Shown piece after piece: positions 1 to 8,842 of a stretch of 43,362 bases of DNA. The DNA comes from an uncultured Mediterranea sp. (lineage in GTDB: Bacteria; Bacteroidota; Bacteroidia; Bacteroidales; Bacteroidaceae). The stretch spans positions 1 to 43,362 of the forward strand of contig CAMGIP010000005.1 in NCBI GenBank assembly GCA_946056155.1, written 5' to 3'. The notes under the pieces are model-generated. The model was not told where the DNA came from. It was given only the letters and a program-made list of their open reading frames with translations, and ran no database searches. Every line of letters begins with the position of its first letter. The stretch's first letter is position 1. A program made the translations under genes and the position numbers.

Positions 1-1145
1 TTGAAGGACTTATTGTACCGGACAGTAATGCCCGTGAGGCGGCTGTGGTCAACAAACTGAAGGTTTATGGTGCCCAATCGCTGAAGGAGGTGGTGGAGTT
101 CTTCAACGGCAAGGAGAGCCTGCAACCTACGATTATGGACACCCGTGCCGACTTCTACTCGCGCCAGACCGCCTTCGACTTTGACTTTGCCGAGGTGAAG
201 GGTCAAGAGAACGTGAAACGGGCTTTGGAGGTGGCCGCCGCAGGCAGTCACAACATCCTTCTGGTTGGCTCGCCGGGCAGCGGCAAGTCGATGCTGGCCA
301 AGCGACTTCCCTCCATACTCCCTCCCCTATCGCTCGCCGAGAGCTTGGAGACCACACAAATCCACTCCATAGCCGGCAAGATAGGGAGTGAAGGAGGCCT
401 CATCTCCGTCCGTCCCTTCCGGTCGCCCCACCACACCATATCATCAGTGGCCATGACCGGTGGCGGCAGCTATCCACAGCCCGGTGAAATCAGTCTGGCC
501 CACAACGGCATCCTCTATTTGGACGAGCTGCCCGAGTTCCAGCGTCAGGTCTTGGAGGTACTCCGTCAGCCCTTGGAGGACCGGAAAATCAGCGTCTCCC
601 GCGTGAAGTTCTCCGTAGAGTATCCCGCCAACTTCATGTTTGTAGCCTCGATGAACCCCTGTCCTTGCGGTTATTACACCCACCCCACCAAGCGTTGTGT
701 ATGCAATCCCGGTCAGGTACAGAAGTACCTCAACAAGATTTCGGGTCCCCTGCTCGACCGCATCGACCTGCAAATTGAGGTCGTGCCCGTACCCTTTGAG
801 AAGATGGCCGAACAGCAGCCCGGTGAGCCGAGTGCCGTCATCCGTGAGCGTGTCATCCGTGCCCGGCAGATCCAGGAGCAACGCTTTGCCTCCGTACCCG
901 GTGTACACAGCAACGCCCAAATGACCAGTCGCCTCATCAATGAGTATGCCCGTCCCGACCAGAAGGGTCTCGACCTGCTCAAGTATGCCATGTCCCGCCT
1001 CAACCTCTCCGCCCGTGCCTACGACCGCATCCTCAAGGTGGCCCGCACCATAGCCGACTTGGAGGGCAGCGAGCAGATCCAGACCAACCACCTGGCCGAA
1101 GCCATCGGCTACCGCAACCTTGACCGCGAGGATTGGGCAGGGTAA
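1..1145 (+). CDS. YifB/ComM family Mg-chelatase-like AAA+ ATPase, 3' part
   Basis: This is the C-terminal part of a YifB/ComM ATPase. The frame is open to the left edge (it reads EGLIVPDSNAREAAVV before the GTG at 45), so the 45 start in the ORF track is an artefact of truncation. Seen: Walker A GSPGSGKSML, Walker B LYLDELPEF, a cysteine cluster (CPCGYY...CVCNPG) and the C-terminal Mg-chelatase domain (LNLSARAYDRILKVARTIADLEG), ending EDWAG. Family knowledge: ComM is a hexameric helicase that helps branch migration during natural transformation; the role of the Bacteroidales homologues is less certain. The last 35 bp recur after the next gene (see repeat entries). Confidence 0.93.
   Translation, partial: EGLIVPDSNAREAAVVNKLKVYGAQSLKEVVEFFNGKESLQPTIMDTRADFYSRQTAFDFDFAEVKGQENVKRALEVAAAGSHNILLVGSPGSGKSMLAKRLPSILPPLSLAESLETTQIHSIAGKIGSEGGLISVRPFRSPHHTISSVAMTGGGSYPQPGEISLAHNGILYLDELPEFQRQVLEVLRQPLEDRKISVSRVKFSVEYPANFMFVASMNPCPCGYYTHPTKRCVCNPGQVQKYLNKISGPLLDRIDLQIEVVPVPFEKMAEQQPGEPSAVIRERVIRARQIQEQRFASVPGVHSNAQMTSRLINEYARPDQKGLDLLKYAMSRLNLSARAYDRILKVARTIADLEGSEQIQTNHLAEAIGYRNLDREDWAG
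1111..1145 (+). repeat. Direct repeat, left copy (yifB 3' end)
   Basis: The bases accgcaaccttgaccgcgag and the following gattgggcagggtaa match 2781-2815 at 33 of 35 positions. This copy encodes the real end of the yifB product (YRNLDREDWAG, stop). The next gene lies between the two copies. Confidence 0.9.
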
Positions 1146-1203
1146 TAATAGCCACTCCCCTCTTTCAGAATTCAAAATAATCTCATATTTTTGTTCAGAA
1201 AAT

Positions 1204-2766
1204 ATGGAGAACTGCACATTGAAAAGTTTGCCTGTCGGCATACAGACCTTTGAGAAAATTGTAGAGCAAGACCATTTGTACATCGACAAGACGGAATATA
1301 TCTACAAGATGCTGAAATTCAGCAGCTACATCTTTCTGAGCCGCCCTCGGCGGTTTGGCAAGTCGCTGCTGGTCTCCACCCTCCAGGCCTACTTCGAGGG
1401 GAGGAGGAAACTGTTCAAAGGTCTCTACATAGACCATGTGGAGAAGGAGTGGATAGCCTATCCCGTGATTAGACTCGATATGTCTATGGCCAAACATCTG
1501 GGAAAAGAGGAGTTAGAACGGATGCTGTTGTACATCATCGAACAGAACGAGCGGCGTTATGGTTTGACATCAACCCTTATCGACCCCAACCTTCGCTTGG
1601 CAAACCTTATTCAAGAGTTGCACACCCTCACCGGCAAAAAGGTGGTCGTCTTGATTGACGAATATGATGCCCCTTTGCTCGATGTGGTTCATGAGAAGGA
1701 AAGACTGCCCCAGCTCCGCCAGGTCATGCGCAACTTCTTCTCTCCTCTGAAGGCTTCTGACCCCCATTTGCAGTTTCTCTTTATCACCGGCATCACCAAA
1801 TTCTCACAACTCAGCATCTTCACCGAACTCAATAACCTGAAGAACATCTCTATGAACCCAGAGTTTGCAGCGGTGTGCGGCATCAGCGTGGAAGAGGTGC
1901 AGACACAAATGGCCGACTATCTCCAAGCGTTTGCCCAATCCAAGCAGAAAAGCCCTCAAGAGATACTTGACTCACTGAAACGACAGTACGACGGCTACCA
2001 CTTCACCTGGCCCTCGCCCGACATTTTCAACCCCTTCAGCCTGCTCAACTCATTGCAAGACAAGCAGATTAAGAGCTACTGGTTTGAGACAGGTACGCCA
2101 ACCTTCCTTATCGAAAAGCTTAAGGAGTATCAGGTATTGCCCTCCATGCTTAAGCCCACATGGGTCATGGCACCAGACTTTGATGCCCCCACGGAGAACA
2201 TGTCTTCTATCATGCCCCTACTCTACCAGGCAGGCTATTTCACGATCAAGGAGTATGATGAAATCAGCGATTTGTATCTGCTCAATCTCCCCAACAATGA
2301 GATACGCATCGGCCTGATGCAGAGCCTTCTGCCCAACTTTGTGCAGACAGATGCCATGCAAGGTAACACCACCATAGGCCTGATGAACAAGGCATTGCAG
2401 CAGGAGCAACTTGATGAGATGCTCAGACTCCTTCAGAGCTATCTGCTGACCGTTCCACAATGCGATAATACCAATTACGAAGGCCATTACCAGCAGTTAC
2501 TCTACGTCATCTTCTCTCTTCTAGGTCGCTATGTGGATGTAGAGGTACGCACCTCTGATGGTCGTGTGGATATGGTGATGAACTCCGGCAAAGCACTCTA
2601 CCTCTTCGAACTGAAGCTGAACCATACAGCTGAGGCAGCCATGAAGCAAATCAACTTGAAGGATTATCCCGCACGCTTCGCACTCAGCGGATTGCCCGTC
2701 ATCAAGGTAGGCATAAACTTCGATATGAAGCGACACACCCTCTCGGATTGGAGCATAGAGAAGTAA
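1204..2766 (+). CDS. AAA-ATPase-like / PD-(D/E)XK nuclease superfamily protein (DUF1703 type)
   Basis: A 520-residue protein starting at MENCTLKSLPVG. The longer ORF start at 1120 overlaps yifB and adds unrelated residues. The N-terminal half matches the AAA-ATPase-like family (PF09820 type): GIQTF, YIDKTEYIY, a Walker A-like RPRRFGKSLL, and Walker B VVLIDEYDAPL. The C-terminus has a PD-(D/E)XK nuclease-like core: RVDMVMNSGKALYLFELKL, with Asp and the ExK pair in place. Such genes are abundant and multi-copy in Bacteroidales, and their function is not established. This one is flanked by a 35-bp duplication of the yifB 3' end, as if inserted there. It has no integrase or transposase neighbour. 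Confidence 0.88.
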   Translation: MENCTLKSLPVGIQTFEKIVEQDHLYIDKTEYIYKMLKFSSYIFLSRPRRFGKSLLVSTLQAYFEGRRKLFKGLYIDHVEKEWIAYPVIRLDMSMAKHLGKEELERMLLYIIEQNERRYGLTSTLIDPNLRLANLIQELHTLTGKKVVVLIDEYDAPLLDVVHEKERLPQLRQVMRNFFSPLKASDPHLQFLFITGITKFSQLSIFTELNNLKNISMNPEFAAVCGISVEEVQTQMADYLQAFAQSKQKSPQEILDSLKRQYDGYHFTWPSPDIFNPFSLLNSLQDKQIKSYWFETGTPTFLIEKLKEYQVLPSMLKPTWVMAPDFDAPTENMSSIMPLLYQAGYFTIKEYDEISDLYLLNLPNNEIRIGLMQSLLPNFVQTDAMQGNTTIGLMNKALQQEQLDEMLRLLQSYLLTVPQCDNTNYEGHYQQLLYVIFSLLGRYVDVEVRTSDGRVDMVMNSGKALYLFELKLNHTAEAAMKQINLKDYPARFALSGLPVIKVGINFDMKRHTLSDWSIEK

Positions 2767-2780
2767 CTTATCTGGATCAC

Positions 2781-2815
2781 ACCGCAACCTTGACCGCGAG
2801 GACTGGGCGGGGTAA
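2781..2815 (+). repeat. Direct repeat, right copy (duplicate yifB 3' end)
   Basis: Second copy of the yifB tail (accgcaaccttgaccgcgag then gactgggcggggtaa). Both differences from the left copy (GAT/GAC and GCA/GCG) are synonymous in the yifB frame, and the stop codon is kept. It starts 14 bases after the stop of the AAA-ATPase-like gene and is not joined to any upstream yifB sequence. Confidence 0.9.
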
Positions 2816-3107
2816 ACGGAGATAGACAGGTGAAAATCTATTGATATTCTGAATAAATGAGGGCAGTCGTAAAATCAGATTAAAAGATACAACGGATTGA
2901 TTGCCAATGAAGCTGCTTTGGGAATGTACCGTAAGAACATACAAGGTGATGTGTGGCATCAGCTCCTGGCTGGACGAACATAGATTGGGAACGAAGTACA
3001 ACGAGGCCCATGCTACTCCCATTGTGGTCGTATTGGGAATACAAGAACGATGGGAGAAGGTTATGAAGATCTATAGTTTAACGCTTTTGACTTGCCATAG
3101 TCATTCC
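2816..3107. other. Gene-poor patch with possible gene remnant
   Basis: About 290 bases with no convincing gene. One plus-strand frame near 2885-2980 reads protein-like (GLIANEAALGMYRKNIQGD...) but has a stop before and after it and no start. The ORF listed at 2901-3140 is in another frame and looks random. It may be a decayed 3' fragment of a gene; the family is not recognised. Confidence 0.3.
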
Positions 3108-3611
3108 TTATGCATTATCTGTTTCCACATATTTAGGTGAAGCTCCATATTTATTCTCAATCTGCTCACTATCAAAACAAAAAAAGACCAACAAGGTAAC
3201 TTGATATATAGCTATTGCAATCGAGTACACCCAGTACTTGACTATGAGTTTCGACATAAACTGAACTTCAAAGCCAATCCGATTATCATTACTTCCTGTT
3301 GCCATCAATATCTCATAGATTTCATAGATATCATAGACAAGGAATACCATCACGCCAACCTTTAATAAGGCTCCTATTCCCCACCACCATCCGCTACGAC
3401 CGGAATCATGTAAACGACGAATAGTCAGGGGTATTGTCAATAAGTAAAGCAGAAAGCCTACAATCGGTGACAGTACCAAAGACACAATAAGCACTGCCAA
3501 TTGCACCCACCAAAATTCAGAGCGACGAGAACAACCTTTGCACTGAAATATCTTACTGGTAGAAGCACTAATTGCATCAGCAAATCCTAAAGATGGAGTT
3601 GGTTTTATCAT
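3108..3611 (-). CDS. DUF805 family inner-membrane protein
   Basis: A 167-residue membrane protein of the DUF805 family (YhaH/YhaI-like). Seen: the family signature RRSEFWW near residue 30, a first hydrophobic pair of segments, the motif RRLHDSGRSGWWW at about 68-80, further hydrophobic stretches at about 85-100 and 130-150, and a C-terminal NKYGASPKY. The signatures are complete, so it is probably intact. Biochemical function of the family is unknown. It is transcribed away from the lyase gene; a minus-strand TAACTTTG at 3745-3752 could be its -7 element, which would leave a leader of about 130 bases. Confidence 0.85.
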   Translation of the reverse strand: MIKPTPSLGFADAISASTSKIFQCKGCSRRSEFWWVQLAVLIVSLVLSPIVGFLLYLLTIPLTIRRLHDSGRSGWWWGIGALLKVGVMVFLVYDIYEIYEILMATGSNDNRIGFEVQFMSKLIVKYWVYSIAIAIYQVTLLVFFCFDSEQIENKYGASPKYVETDNA

Positions 3612-4005
3612 GATCGTTCAAAATTTTAACGTAAGCTCAATATAATATAAGTATCTGTAAATTTGTTGATTAGCGAAATGACTATAACTGTATAGTGTTC
3701 AAATACAAAGAATCACATACAATAATCGCTATGATCACCGAGGACAAAGTTACAGAATTATTTTGGATTGAACCGATAAAAATCCCTTATTTTCTTCGGG
3801 ATGAGTAAAAAACGATTCGGGAAATGCCAGAGCGTGGAGGGTTGGGGCATCTACACAGTTCCCCGCGGGCATACAATATAACAAGCCCTGTTGCCTGAAT
3901 TCAGTTTGTGCGTACTACATTCGTCCTTTGAGTCTGAAGATGGGATAGTTACTCTATGAACAGTCAGTCAGTTTGCCTTTGAAATCGCCTCAGTTGAGGT
4001 GTGAA

Positions 4006-4092
4006 AATTCCCCAGTTAGAGTACGTACACTTTTCTAGTTAGAGAGATTTTGCGCTCTAACTAGGAAAAAATTTTTCTCTAACTGGGAAAAT
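4006..4092. repeat. Nested inverted repeats built on an AGTTAGAG unit
   Basis: Inner arms ttttctagttagag (4031-4044) and ctctaactaggaaaa (4055-4069); outer arms aattccccagttagag (4006-4021) and ctctaactgggaaaatt (4076-4092). A small palindrome cctcagttgagg lies just before, at 3989-3998, and ggggaataattcccc lies after, near 4120-4134. The four AGTTAGAG units are arranged symmetrically. No T-run follows, so a simple terminator is unlikely. Confidence 0.7.
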
Positions 4093-4335
4093 TGAGCATC
4101 GTTTCAGTCGATTTTTTAGGGGGAATAATTCCCCTCTTCGGGAGCTATACGGCCAGTTCATTCCGCCAACATACTATATATAATAAGGTATAGAAAGAAG
4201 CAGAGAACTGAAGTGGAAGGAGTACGCGGCGGCTCTTGGACAAATTTGCCATGCGTTGGAACAGGATTGACAGCCGGCCGGACAGAATTGCCTGTATAAA
4301 AGACAAGATTGGAGCGAGGTGTGGAAAATAACCGC

Positions 4336-4343
4336 TACTTTTG
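4336..4343 (+). promoter_or_regulatory. Probable -7 element of the lyase promoter
   Basis: TACTTTTG fits the Bacteroides -7 consensus TAnnTTTG. The surrounding 13 bases ctacttttgcagc are identical to those upstream of the GH88 operon at 14123-14135. No TTTG lies at the expected 19-21 base distance upstream, which would suit an activator-dependent promoter. Confidence 0.55.
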
Positions 4344-4407
4344 CAGCCGTGAGAAACACTCACACGGCTTTGCCTCATCTCGTCTAACTCACTCTATTGA
4401 AATGCTC

Positions 4408-7008
4408 ATGAAAAAAATCGGCTACCTCATCTGCCTGCTGCTCGCAACCACCACCCTTCAGGCACAACCCAACATCAGACTGACCGCTACCTCGCTCATG
4501 CACGAGACGCGTGTCACCCCACAACCGGCCAACGAGACCTTGCTGACCGACCGCTTCGTCTCCTTCCAATGGCCTCTGCCCGTAGAGGCACGTCCCCAAG
4601 GGGCACGACTGGACGGATTTGAACAACCGGTCAAGAAGATAGAGAAGAGCAAGCTGGCCTACAAAATCCGCTTTGCACAAGATGCCCAATTCAAGAAGGG
4701 AAAGGTAGAGGCCGACACCCACTGGCCCCTCTTCAACCCTGAGAAACCGTTGGCCGAGGGTACCTGGTACTGGCAATACGGCTATGTGAAGGAGGGCAAG
4801 ACCGAGTGGAGCGAGGTGCTGACCTTCACCGTAGGCGACAACGGGCAGAAATTCTGTCCGCCGTCGTACAAGGAGGCCATCACCAAACTGCCCGCCACCC
4901 ATCCGCGCATCTGGGTGGAGAAGGAGAACTGGAAGCAGTTCATCGCCAAGGCACAAGGCAAGGTGGAGTACCAGTGGTACATCGAACGAGCCGACAAGGT
5001 ACTGCAGACCCCCATGAAGAGCGTCAAGGATATCAACACCAACCAGGTAAAGAACCTAACCAATGAGGTGCAAATCAACTCCTACCTCACCCGCGAAAGC
5101 CGTCGCATCATCGATGCCGAGGAGAGCAATACCGAGGCTTTGATACGGAGCTACATCCTCACTCGGGAGAGGAAGTATAGCGACGAGGCCATCCGGCGTG
5201 TCTTCACGATGATGAACTGGGACAAGGAGAAGAATGTGAAGGGCGACTTCAACGCCTCGGCCCTGCTCTCGCTCTGCTCCATGGCCTATGACACCTTCTA
5301 CAACATCCTCACCTCCGACCAGCGTCAGACGCTGTTGGAGGCTATTCGGGTGAAGGGCACGGAGATGTACGACCACTTCAACAACTACTTGGAGAACCAC
5401 ATTGCCGAGAACCACATCTGGCAGATGACCTTCCGCATCCTCACCATGGCGGCATTCAGCACCTACGGCGACCTGCCCGAAGCTGCTGTCTGGACCAACT
5501 ACTGCTACAACGTCTGGCTGGCCCGCTTCCCCGGTCTGAACAAGGATGGCGGATGGCACAACGGCGACTCCTACTTCACGGTGAACACCCGCACACTCAT
5601 CGAGGTGCCCTACTTCTACAGCCGCCTCACTGGCTTTGACTTTTTCAGTGACCCCTGGTATGCCAACAACGTGATGTACACCATCTTCCAGCAGCCCCCC
5701 TTCTCCAAGTCGGGCGGCAACGGCAGCAGTCACCAGAACGTGACACGCCCCAACAGCACCCGTATCGGCTACCTCGATGCCTTGGCCCGTCTGTTGGGCA
5801 ACAGTTATGCCGCCGACTTCGTGCGCCGCACCTTGGCCGTAGAGCCCGACTATCTGAAAAAGGCACTGCTCAACAAGCCGGGCGACCTCGCTTGGTTCCG
5901 CCTGCAGTGCGACAAGCCGCTACCCGAAGGTCCGGGTCTCACCGCCCTTCCCTCCGGTTATATCTTCCCCGAGACGGGAGTGGCCTCGTTCCTCACCAAC
6001 TGGGACCGGGTGGGCAGCAACGCCATGTGGAGCTTCCGCAGCAGCCCCTACGGATCCACCTCACACGCCATAGCCAACCAGAACGCCTTCAACACCTTCT
6101 TCGGCGGCAAGCCTATCTTCTACAGCAGCGGGCACCACATCGCCTTTACCGATATACACAGCATGTTGTGCCACCGAGCTACCCGCAGCCACAACACCAT
6201 CTTGGTGAACGGCATGGGGCAGCGCATCGGTGTAGAGGGTTATGGCTGGATACCTCGCTACTACGCAGGCGAGAAGATTGGCTACGTGCTGGGCGATGCC
6301 TCCAATGCCTACGGCAAGGTCATCTCTCCGCTCTGGCTGCAACGGGGCAAGGAGAGCGGAGTGTCATACACACCGGAGAACGGATGGGACGATGTGCCAC
6401 TGACCAAATACCGCCGCCACATCGTCAACTTGGGCAAGTCGGGCTACATCTTCATCTACGACGAGTTGGAGAGCCGCGAACCAGCCGACTACACCTTCAT
6501 GCTCCACACCGTGGCAGAGCCCATGACCGTGGAAAGTGACAACCCCCGCTTTGTCCATGTGCAGGGTCTCTCCGGACGGGGAGGAGCCTCGGATGCCTAT
6601 CTCTTCTCCACAGGCAAACTGCAGACCGACTCCACATCGCGCTTCTTCGTACCTGCCCACAACTGGCTGCGTGCCGATGCCAAGGGCAACTTTACCCAAT
6701 ACTCCAACCACTGGCACTTCACGGCCAAGTCGGAGAAGGCCAAGGTCTATCGTTTTGCCACCATCATCCACACCCATGCCCTGAAGCATCCGAGCAAAGA
6801 GCCTGAGATACTGGAGGATGGCCGCATCAAGATACCCGGCTGGCTCATCAGCGTCAACCTCAAGGGAAGCGGTGCCCCCTCCTTCTTTATCCGCAGTACC
6901 CAGAAGGAGGGGACGGTAAACATCACCTACAAGGGGCAAGAGACCATCGTGGTAGAAGAGGACAAGCAGACCACCTTAGAGGACATCGTACCAGAGCTGG
7001 AGATATAA
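4408..7008 (+). CDS. Heparinase II/III family polysaccharide lyase (DUF4962 N-terminal domain; PL15-like)
   Basis: A secreted protein of about 866 residues. The start is taken as MKKIGYLICLLLATTTLQAQ, a clear signal peptide; ATG at 4402 is also possible, and the ORF start at 4309 lies upstream of or in the promoter. The first 150 residues form a beta-rich domain (FVSFQWPLP, GTWYWQYGYV) of the DUF4962 type. An alpha-toroid follows, with ENHIAENHIWQ and DGGWHNGDSYF. The C-terminal beta-sheet domain carries the heparinase II/III pattern SHAIANQNAFNTFFGG...RSHNTILVNG. Such enzymes cleave uronic-acid polymers by beta-elimination; PL15, PL12 and PL33 share this fold and I cannot assign the subfamily firmly. 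The GH88 further on would process the unsaturated ends. It is convergent with GH32, 54 bases apart. Confidence 0.85.
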   Translation: MKKIGYLICLLLATTTLQAQPNIRLTATSLMHETRVTPQPANETLLTDRFVSFQWPLPVEARPQGARLDGFEQPVKKIEKSKLAYKIRFAQDAQFKKGKVEADTHWPLFNPEKPLAEGTWYWQYGYVKEGKTEWSEVLTFTVGDNGQKFCPPSYKEAITKLPATHPRIWVEKENWKQFIAKAQGKVEYQWYIERADKVLQTPMKSVKDINTNQVKNLTNEVQINSYLTRESRRIIDAEESNTEALIRSYILTRERKYSDEAIRRVFTMMNWDKEKNVKGDFNASALLSLCSMAYDTFYNILTSDQRQTLLEAIRVKGTEMYDHFNNYLENHIAENHIWQMTFRILTMAAFSTYGDLPEAAVWTNYCYNVWLARFPGLNKDGGWHNGDSYFTVNTRTLIEVPYFYSRLTGFDFFSDPWYANNVMYTIFQQPPFSKSGGNGSSHQNVTRPNSTRIGYLDALARLLGNSYAADFVRRTLAVEPDYLKKALLNKPGDLAWFRLQCDKPLPEGPGLTALPSGYIFPETGVASFLTNWDRVGSNAMWSFRSSPYGSTSHAIANQNAFNTFFGGKPIFYSSGHHIAFTDIHSMLCHRATRSHNTILVNGMGQRIGVEGYGWIPRYYAGEKIGYVLGDASNAYGKVISPLWLQRGKESGVSYTPENGWDDVPLTKYRRHIVNLGKSGYIFIYDELESREPADYTFMLHTVAEPMTVESDNPRFVHVQGLSGRGGASDAYLFSTGKLQTDSTSRFFVPAHNWLRADAKGNFTQYSNHWHFTAKSEKAKVYRFATIIHTHALKHPSKEPEILEDGRIKIPGWLISVNLKGSGAPSFFIRSTQKEGTVNITYKGQETIVVEEDKQTTLEDIVPELEI

Positions 7009-7062
7009 CCCCTAAGGAGGAGCATCCCTCTCCTAAGCAGCCCATTTCAATGGCCTAATCAG

Positions 7063-8547
7063 TTACTCCTGCTGATGCTGCCCCAACCAGATACTCCTCA
7101 TGGGCCAAGCAGACAGCTTGATCCTGCTCTTGCCCGAGAGCGAAAAGAGGCTGGCACCACACTGCTGGGGAGCTGCAAAGGTGAGCAGCGAGCACACTGA
7201 TGCCCCATCATTGACAAACAGCTCGATGGTGGACTTGTCAACAAACAGGTGCAACTTCACCACCCCATCTACAGGGGAGACCTTATGGTGGGCCACACGG
7301 CTGAATTTATCTATCTCTGCATCGGTAGAGTGGGTACGGTCTATCAGGAGTGTACCCGAACTGGTATCATAGCTCACCACCACTTTCCGTCCATCCACTT
7401 CGCAGAGGTGGAACCCCACCACATCATTGCCATTAGGCTGGATTTCAGCCAGAAGCTCATACGTATTGTCCATCTTTGAGATTTCCGGCAAGGGTGAAAT
7501 GCCAGGCTTCAACCTGCGTGATGAGTAGTATTCGGCTCCCCGCAAGGATTGCAGTGCTTCGCAAGGGGTCTGATAAAGCCGCAACCCCTGCGGTGTGGAG
7601 CGCAACGTGTACTCGCGTGGAATGGACCAGATGCCCTTGCCGTACGTGGTTGGGGCCGTAGTGGCATAATCCCAAGTGTTGACCCACCCTATCGTATATA
7701 CCTTATCGGCATCATTATCATAATTCTGAAAAACGCGCGAAGCGTAATAGTCCAGTCCCTCATCAAGGTAAAGAGGAGCAGCATTGGGCTGGTCAGGGAT
7801 GAATTGCTCCCCATCAAAATCACCTACAAAATACTGTTCGCGTGCCCAGTTGACCGAAATCACCAGCACCCATTTTTTCACCTCAGGATTTCCATCCACA
7901 CAAACCTGAAACAGGTCCGGACATTCCCATGAACGTTCCGAGTCGCCCATAGGTCCGAAATCACTCATCCAGCTCCACTGTTTCAGGTCAGCCGATTGGT
8001 AAAAAGCAACCTTCTTCTCCAAAGCCTTGGCTACGAGCATCACCCAGCGCTGGTTCTTTTCATCCCAGATTACCGTGGGGTCACGGAACTCGGTGCTCCA
8101 TATATCAAGCACAGGATTGAGGTCGAAATATTGGAAAGTAACCCCCTTGTCGAGGCTGAAAGCAATGGATTGAGACTGCTTCTTCGAGGCTTCGTCAAAC
8201 GATGTGAAGGCGGCGATTGGCGTATTCACGCCATAGCCAGCGGTGTTTTGGCGATCAATGACCACACTACCGGTAAAGGGGGCAATGCCCTTAGGCAGTT
8301 GGGTGATGGCATTGTCGTTCAGCTCCTTCCAGTGCACCAAGTCGGTGGTTTCTGCTGCCCCCCAGCAATACGCCAAGTACTTGCCGTTGAATTTGATGAG
8401 TCCACAAGGGTCGCCAATCCAGCGGTGAGCCGGAGTATAGTGATACTGGGGACGATACTTTTCGTTATACAATTCTTGCGAATCTTGCGAAGAAGCGTTG
8501 CCGGCTAACAGGAGCAACAGCATGTAGAGGGTTACAAATCGTTTCAT
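7063..8547 (-). CDS. GH32 family fructan hydrolase (levanase/inulinase/invertase type)
   Basis: A 494-residue secreted protein with signal peptide MKRFVTLYMLLLLLAGNASS. The three GH32 catalytic motifs are present: WIGDPCGL (nucleophile Asp46, in place of the usual WMNDPNG), FRDP (transition-state stabiliser Asp156) and ECPDLF (acid/base Glu208). A five-bladed propeller is followed by a C-terminal beta-sandwich (about 360-490). GH32 enzymes release fructose from inulin, levan or sucrose-type sugars; the exact linkage cannot be told from sequence. It is the only fructan-type gene in the locus and faces the lyase gene, so it may be a later addition to the PUL or serve a fructose-containing glycan. 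Confidence 0.9.
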   Translation of the reverse strand: MKRFVTLYMLLLLLAGNASSQDSQELYNEKYRPQYHYTPAHRWIGDPCGLIKFNGKYLAYCWGAAETTDLVHWKELNDNAITQLPKGIAPFTGSVVIDRQNTAGYGVNTPIAAFTSFDEASKKQSQSIAFSLDKGVTFQYFDLNPVLDIWSTEFRDPTVIWDEKNQRWVMLVAKALEKKVAFYQSADLKQWSWMSDFGPMGDSERSWECPDLFQVCVDGNPEVKKWVLVISVNWAREQYFVGDFDGEQFIPDQPNAAPLYLDEGLDYYASRVFQNYDNDADKVYTIGWVNTWDYATTAPTTYGKGIWSIPREYTLRSTPQGLRLYQTPCEALQSLRGAEYYSSRRLKPGISPLPEISKMDNTYELLAEIQPNGNDVVGFHLCEVDGRKVVVSYDTSSGTLLIDRTHSTDAEIDKFSRVAHHKVSPVDGVVKLHLFVDKSTIELFVNDGASVCSLLTFAAPQQCGASLFSLSGKSRIKLSAWPMRSIWLGQHQQE

Positions 8548-8842
8548 TGTTATTTATGGTATTAAATGGGGTAAAAATACATTTTTTCTACAAAATAACC
8601 TCAAATATCAGATACTGGCTATAAGAAATGTTTCACAGACTATCACAATTTGCCCTCACGCACATTTTCCGATATGAAATATACAGTATTCACAGCCTCT
8701 GACATGGTGATTACCTCATCTTATTGCTGCTGCTCGCAACCACCGCCTTTAGACAGGAGAAACAAAATCTAGAGAAATCATGACTTTTCGTTTGGGTCAT
8801 TCAAGATAGTTTTGTATATTTGTTCTTAGAAACTCTAAAACC
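8548..8842. other. Divergent intergenic region with a signal-peptide remnant
   Basis: About 295 bases between GH32 and the acyltransferase. At 8710-8780 one plus frame reads DYLILLLLLATTAFRQEKQ before a stop, closely resembling the lyase signal peptide GYLICLLLATTTLQAQ; 21 bases (ctgctgctcgcaaccaccRcc) are shared with one mismatch. A stop sits directly upstream in frame, so it is not expressed as it stands. The acyltransferase promoter follows at 8791-8822. Confidence 0.5.
8791..8822 (+). promoter_or_regulatory. Bacteroides-type promoter of the acyltransferase
   Basis: TTTG at 8791-8794, a 20-base spacer, then TATATTTG at 8815-8822. This is a full match to the Bacteroides consensus TTTG-N19/21-TAnnTTTG. 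The coding start lies 20 bases downstream, implying a short leader. Confidence 0.8.

Larger units (their letters stand above)
3612..4401. other. Long divergent intergenic region with palindromes
   Basis: About 790 bases between the divergent DUF805 and lyase genes. No coding region is credible. It contains a possible minus-strand -7 box (3745-3752), the nested palindromes at 3989-4134 and the -7 box of the lyase at 4336-4343. The ORFs at 4145-4378 and 4174-4359 overlap this promoter and look like chance frames. Confidence 0.6.

Noticed and set aside
444-1289. A 281-residue minus-strand ORF over yifB
   Set aside because: Shadow of the yifB frame; composition is Gly/Val/Leu/Asp-rich without motifs.
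5056-5733. A 225-residue minus-strand ORF over the lyase
   Set aside because: Val/Gly/Glu-rich mirror frame of the lyase; no start context and no family marks.
7009-7062. Terminator between the converging lyase and GH32 genes
   Set aside because: Only short broken complementarity (aggag/ctcct) and no T-run; not convincing.
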